From Cloeon dipterum (Eukaryota > Arthropoda > Insecta > Ephemeroptera > Baetidae): a stretch of DNA of 64,000 nt. Shown here one piece after another: positions 59,401 to 64,000 of this stretch (position 1 is the first letter of the stretch; the number at the start of each line of letters is the position of its first letter). Both the position numbers and the translations under genes were made by a program. Below the pieces are notes generated by a model, which saw only the letters and a program-made list of their open reading frames with translations, was not told the DNA's origin and ran no database searches. Location: assembly GCF_949628265.1 (NCBI RefSeq), contig NC_088788.1:25716335-25780334 (forward strand), written 5' to 3'.

Positions 59401-62400
59401 CTCGATACGCCGATTCCACCACCACCGCAGCCGGCGCGCGTGGGCTGCGGCCGACGCAACCCTGACGGCGTCGGCTTCCGCATCACCGGAGACCTGGACG
59501 GCGAGAGCCAGTTCGGCGAGTTCCCTTGGATGGTGGCCGTGCTAAAGGACGAGTTTGTCAAGCAGAACGAGCCACCTGTCAAACTGTACCAGTGCGGGGG
59601 CGCCCTCATCCACCCCCAGGTCGTCATGACCGCCGCACATTGCGTTGCTGGGTAAGCCATGCGTACTAGAAACCCAAAAATCGGATTGGAAAACTGATTT
59701 AATGAGTAAAAGTAAAAAACTATAATGTAATGTTTGTTTTACAATAATTTTTTGTTCAAATTTCAATTTAAATTTATATTTTTGTCCCGTTATAGTGGTT
59801 CGATTTAAGTATTTTTTTCTTTAAAATCTCCCCTGCCCCTAATTTAGAAATTACTTGCTCGCAAAAAATTAAACCTATTCTGCATTTATTAACCGTTTTG
59901 TAATGATTCCACAGAAAGGATGTTGCAAGCCTGAAAATCAGGGCTGGTGAGTGGGACACGCAGACGAAGAACGAGTTGTTCCCGCACCAGGACCGCAACG
60001 TGATCGATTTGCTGATCCACCCTGAATACTACGCGGGTGCCCTCTACAACGACGTCGCCCTGCTCAAGCTGGACGCGCCTGTCGACCAGGCGGACAACGT
60101 GGACGTCGTCTGTCTGCCTGAACAAGGACAGATCTTCGACCTCAAACGCTGCTTTGCCAGCGGATGGGGAAAGAACGTCTTTGGTAGGCGGTCAATGTTT
60201 CGATATTTTAAATCCAAGATAATTATGGGCGGAAGTAAAAATAATTTGTTTCGTTATTTCTATAATTGCGTGTATCGTTTGATAATGCTGAGTAACATTT
60301 TTTGCCTTATTCCACAAATTTCATAAACAGGATTTGTGTCCCTATTCAATTTTATCCCTTTTTCACATCAAGTGTCAATTTGAGTTAGTTAATAAATTAG
60401 CCTCGATTTTATGTATTCAGGAAAAGAAGGACAGTACCAGGTGATCCTGAAGAAGGTGGAGCTGCCGGTGGTGCCGAGGCAGCAGTGTCTGCAAGCCCTG
60501 CGCCAGACGAGGCTTGGACAACACTTTCGGCTGCATAATAGCTTCTTGTGCGCCGGCGGAGAGCCAGGAAAAGACACTTGCAAGGTTAGAAAAGCACGTA
60601 AACCGTCGAACGTGTGTCGATAAAATCGATCCACAAGTACAGATGATTGACACAAATTTGCGGGCTCGTTTCGAAAAACGCAGAGAAAAATCTTGGACGG
60701 CGACCAACTTTCGGTGACAGGCATTATTTTCAGCACACCTGCCACTATTCACTGCATGAGATTGCAAAAAGGTCAAAGTGTATATTGATTGGCGTTTACC
60801 GATCGAGCAGAACACTCAAATGCATGTATTGACAATGAGTTCCAACCTGTTCAAATATTTTATCATTAATTGAGTCTCAACTTTCATCTAACTTTGCCTT
60901 CGGCATTTAGTTCCATTAGGAAGTGTATGTTTCATAAAAATAAAAATAAAACATGACAAATTTAACAGTTTGATGTTGTGGATAATATAGAGAAGAAAAA
61001 TTTCAATCAATATTTGGAACTTTCCGAGTATGTTTCTTTATCTCGATCTTTCAAAGTAAAAAATATATTCAAATTAAATGTGAATCAGAATTGAGTTACA
61101 ATTAAATGAGTTTATCCAGACTGAACAATATTTTCCAAGAGTAAAATATTGACAGTTTTTAATTAATTCATTGTTCCTGTTTTTAAAATTTGTTTCCACG
61201 TTATTAGGCGATTGAATCGTTTTAAGCCTATTTCAGGATGTCGTCATTTGAAATTATTTGCGAACTACGTAGTTCAGACTGCAACGAACAACAGATTCTC
61301 AAAGAAAATACAAGAGGATGTCAAAAATACTTTAATTAAAAATATGTAGTTTATCATGCACAAGTGACGTGAAATTTGGAAAACAAGTTCATTTTTTTAA
61401 TAACAAGTAAAACTGGTAACATGCGCTTGTTTCAAAGTCTCTTCAAAATCCAAAAGGGCCCAATTATTTACTGGAAAAGATAATTTCATCTCATCATTTT
61501 TGGCAATCATAATTTAAATCTATAAAATATTCAGAAATTTAAAATTGAATTATCAACGGCCATATAAATGTCATGTTCTATTTAAAATTTCAGGGCGATG
61601 GTGGCAGTCCTCTAGTGTGTCCGTTGCCAAACCGTCCCGGACACTACGCGCAAGCCGGAATTGTTGCCTGGGGTATTGGGTGCGGCGAGAACGGAACCCC
61701 CGGCGTGTACGCGAATGTGGCCGTCTTCCGGCAATGGATCGACCAGCAGATGCGAAACATGAACCTCGACCCGGGCGTTTACCACTTCTAATGAGACAAA
61801 AACTGCATTCATACGCGCGCGTGATATCATTATCATTTATATTGTGTAACCTTAATAAAACTGGATTTTTATTACGCTCATCGGCTTTTCATATGTTGGG
61901 CGCTCAAACAAAACAAAAAACGAAAAGTGATTTTTCGCGATGGCCATGCAAGCGCTACATTAGGCGCGTGCACCGTGCATTATTTGCCGTGAAATAGAGA
62001 GGGGCATGCGATCTGGTACTTACGTCAAAGGGCACTTGTCTGGCGAGCGCGTAGACCAGGGTGACGGTGAGCAGGCCGCTCAGGGCCAGCAGCAACACCC
62101 CCAGGGCCAGCGCCCACAGCTTGTTCCATCGGCATCCTTGAAGCTTCTTTAAAGCACTCCTTCCTGAGAACATTGAACATAAAATGATTATGCAATTATG
62201 TCAACGGATTTTATAAATGTTAGTTTGTTACCCATCTTTTTTAACAAAAATAATAGCCACAAAATGATAACGTAAAATTAAACGTATTTTAATTAAAATT
62301 ATGCTGTAGAACTGACTTATTTATGCTAGACAACCTCTCGTTTTACTTATTGTTAGTTGTAAAATTTAGATACTTTTTAAAGCTGATGCTCGCAAATATC

Positions 62401-62884
62401 TCTAGAAAAAGTTAAAAATCAGTTGAAACTTTTACTTCTTCGTGTGTAAACATGATAGTTATCCCATTTTCCCTCCTGTTTGGACCAGTTCAGGAGTGGC
62501 TGAGTGTCGATGTTGTCGTGGTTCAGCATGATCGGGCCGAGACTCTCGAGCCGAGTGTGTACCAAAAAAAGGTACACAGTTTTGAGAGAAAAGATAAGAA
62601 CAAATCTAAAAACGCATCCGATTTAGAGACTAATCAGCATCTTTTGATTGCGATAAAAATGCTGAAATTCACGGAGGGCAAAGTTTGACCGATATTGTTG
62701 CACGATTTTTTAAAGCAGCAAAAATAAAAAAATCCCCGCGTGGTTTTTAAAAATTTACTAAATGCATCTCTCAGGAAAAGTATGCAACTATGATCTCACT
62801 CCAAAAGGTCCTGTGCTTGGGTTCGGAGGTTGTTGCGAGGGTGGCGGTTGAACTGCCCAAGTCAGAAGTGGTGGTGTGCGCCAT
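53460..62884 (-). CDS. ENTPD: Ectonucleoside triphosphate diphosphohydrolase (CD39 family)
   Basis: Eleven exons on the minus strand encode about 538 aa: 62884-62800, 62163-62024, 56405-56288, 55971-55821, 55531-55366, 55312-55118, 54885-54766, 54719-54561, 54192-54060, 54000-53882, 53690-53460. The enzyme hydrolyses extracellular nucleoside tri- and diphosphates. All apyrase-conserved regions are visible: ACR1 DAGSTHT (81-87), ACR2 YLAATAGLR (154-162), ACR3 ITGQQEG (198-204, with catalytic Glu203), ACR4 LDLGGASTQ (228-236) and ACR5 GWALGF (469-474). N- and C-terminal membrane helices ([36 protein letters not shown]) place it with the cell-surface CD39-like members. Two introns are very short (46 and 53 nt). 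The 5.6-kb second intron hosts a complete gene on the other strand. The first exon (start at 62884) is inferred from an in-phase donor and is less certain. Confidence 0.93.
57110..57336 (+). other. Candidate 5' untranslated exon of serine protease homolog 2
   Basis: A purine-rich, GC-rich stretch without an ATG that opens the main frame ends at AACAACAACCACAG followed by a strong donor GTAAGT at 57337. The acceptor TTGGTTCAG ends at 58569, one base before the start codon. Its start is only approximate. The 1.2-kb intron between the two shows no recognisable feature. Confidence 0.5.
58571..61791 (+). CDS. CLIP-A serine protease homolog (PPAF-II type), nested gene
   Basis: Five exons (58571-58833, 59346-59651, 59915-60183, 60421-60584, 61594-61791) encode 399 aa. 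After a signal peptide (cleavage after about C19) comes a clip domain with C64, C66, C72, C94, C101 and C102 and the signature CTCVPYYLC...SYLDVCC. The trypsin-like domain keeps His186 (TAAHC) and Asp236 (NDVALLKL), but the catalytic Ser is Gly337 (GDGGSP), so it is inactive. Homologs of this class act as cofactors in prophenoloxidase activation in insect haemolymph. The Cys pattern and GWGKN/YANV blocks are intact. The gene lies inside the second intron of the ENTPD gene, on the opposite strand. Fourth and fifth exons are separated by a 1-kb A/T-rich intron. Confidence 0.95.
61854..61859 (+). terminator. Polyadenylation signal of serine protease homolog 2
   Basis: AATAAA lies about 62 nt after the stop codon. 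The predicted end falls about 150 nt short of the ENTPD exon at 62024-62163, so the two mRNAs need not overlap in exons. Confidence 0.65.
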
Positions 62885-64000
62885 GCCACCCCGGAGTCAA
62901 CTGACACACCGCTCTCGCTGGCAGATTGATAGTCGCCGTCAAAGTGCGTTCACCGGTTCATCGACCAACGTGTACGGCCGCTAGACACATTAAAAATAGG
63001 CACAATACACGCTGTTTTTGTCAATTTAAAAATCAATTCCGGTCACTTTTTACGGCCCAAACGAGCAACCAGCCTTGCAGAGAGTGCTGCGAGAGTTTTA
63101 ATCTTTCCTCTTAAATGCACGCAATAATTATTTCCTGACAATATAGGGTTGCCGCGTGCTTTAAATGAAGCGGTTTGCTAGAGGTGGATATTGTTTTATT
63201 TTAATTGTATATTGATAATTGAATTATGTCAATTAACGCATGCAGGAATTCGATGAAAAAATCAACAGGAGGCTAGATTTAGTTGCTGCTTGGAATTGAT
63301 TTAGACCAAGTCGAATATTGGCAACACTATCTCATGCATTCGGACTGTTTATCTGTTTTCTGATCGCATTATACACTGGCGTGTCTGTGGGAATTTTCAC
63401 ACAATTACTGCCGTTGTTATGTTTACATTTGAGCTACAAAAGCAAAGCATTGTGTATCCACTCTTAAGTTCATCACTTAAAATGTTTTACTGAAGACTAT
63501 AATTTGAAAAAGAGCATATAAATATGTAAAAACAAACTTGACATGCCCTCGTAAAATTTCCTGTCGTGAAAAGGCACTTTTTGGATTTTTGGTAAGTTCA
63601 AATAAACAAGCATGTTTTTGTTTACCCTCCACTTTTAAAATCTTAAAATTCATTTTGCTATACAGCCATACCCATTCTTGACTAATTCTAATTTGAGACA
63701 TTGAATAGATTTTCTTATTTTTCATTAAAGTTTCAGAAGGGAAGGTATCAAATAAATTTAATATATATGGCCTGTCTAATTTCTCTATTATCTTAATAAA
63801 AATTTGAAATTAGTAATGGAGCAAAAATATGACGGTATTGAACGTACGTTTTTCAAATAGTTGGAAATTCATCTTCAATTTTAACATGCACGACAGAGCC
63901 AACTCGCTTAGAATATAATTTAAATTAGCTGCTGCGCTGTAACCACCAATAAAATTTGGACTAATTCCAAGCTTATTGCTTGTTTATTCTCACCAAGAAA
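62885..64000. other. ENTPD upstream flank, no further gene recognised
   Basis: A GC-rich 150 bp next to the first ENTPD exon is likely promoter. On the minus strand a TCAGTT initiator-like element lies at 62904-62899, only about 15 nt from the start codon. Beyond about 63.1 kb the sequence is A/T-rich with no recognisable exon to the end of the window. Confidence 0.45.

Overview
This is a nuclear genomic window from an animal, almost certainly an arthropod and most likely an insect. The genes are split by many short GT-AG introns (some 46-55 nt). The window holds two clip-domain serine protease homologs of the arthropod immune type, a ZAD-like (arthropod zinc-finger-associated) domain protein, a Half pint/PUF60 splicing factor and an A/T-rich intergenic background with TCAGT-type initiators. 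I cannot name the species from sequence alone.

Layout. 1-15.1 kb: no convincing complete gene, only candidate first exons, CRE sites, a short signal-peptide ORF, and a hammerhead-ribozyme-like element at 9.2 kb. 15.5-17.3 kb (+): a Myb/SANT-like DNA-binding protein gene with a SINE in an intron, possibly with a first exon 5 kb upstream. 18.1-21.0 kb (+): a ZAD-like nuclear protein with a cluster of SUMO motifs and a PIP-box-like C-terminus. 22.1-27.0 kb (+): complete 18-exon mitochondrial glycine decarboxylase (GLDC, P-protein of the glycine cleavage system). 27.8-33.6 kb (+): a large non-catalytic clip-like serine protease homolog with a mucin-like and very acidic linker. 34.6-40.4 kb (+): poly(U)-binding splicing factor PUF60/Half pint. 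42.2-41.1 kb (-): a two-cistron unit in which an RNF180/DUSP12-type zinc-ribbon ORF ends 2 nt before the VMA21 start codon. 44.4-50.6 kb (+): an MFSD6-family major facilitator transporter with a second SINE copy in its last intron. 62.9-53.5 kb (-): an ecto-nucleoside triphosphate diphosphohydrolase (CD39/ENTPD) whose 5.6-kb second intron holds, on the opposite strand, a complete clip-A serine protease homolog of the PPAF-II type (57.1-61.8 kb).

The genes are unrelated housekeeping, secretory and immune loci with no operon-like functional theme, except the VMA21 dicistron and the nested protease homolog. The exon coordinates were read from splice sites with reading phase checked across each junction, so the CDS spans include introns.

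The most unusual items are the 2-nt dicistronic junction, the nested immune gene, the hammerhead-like motif with two degenerate relatives, and the tRNA-headed SINE family.
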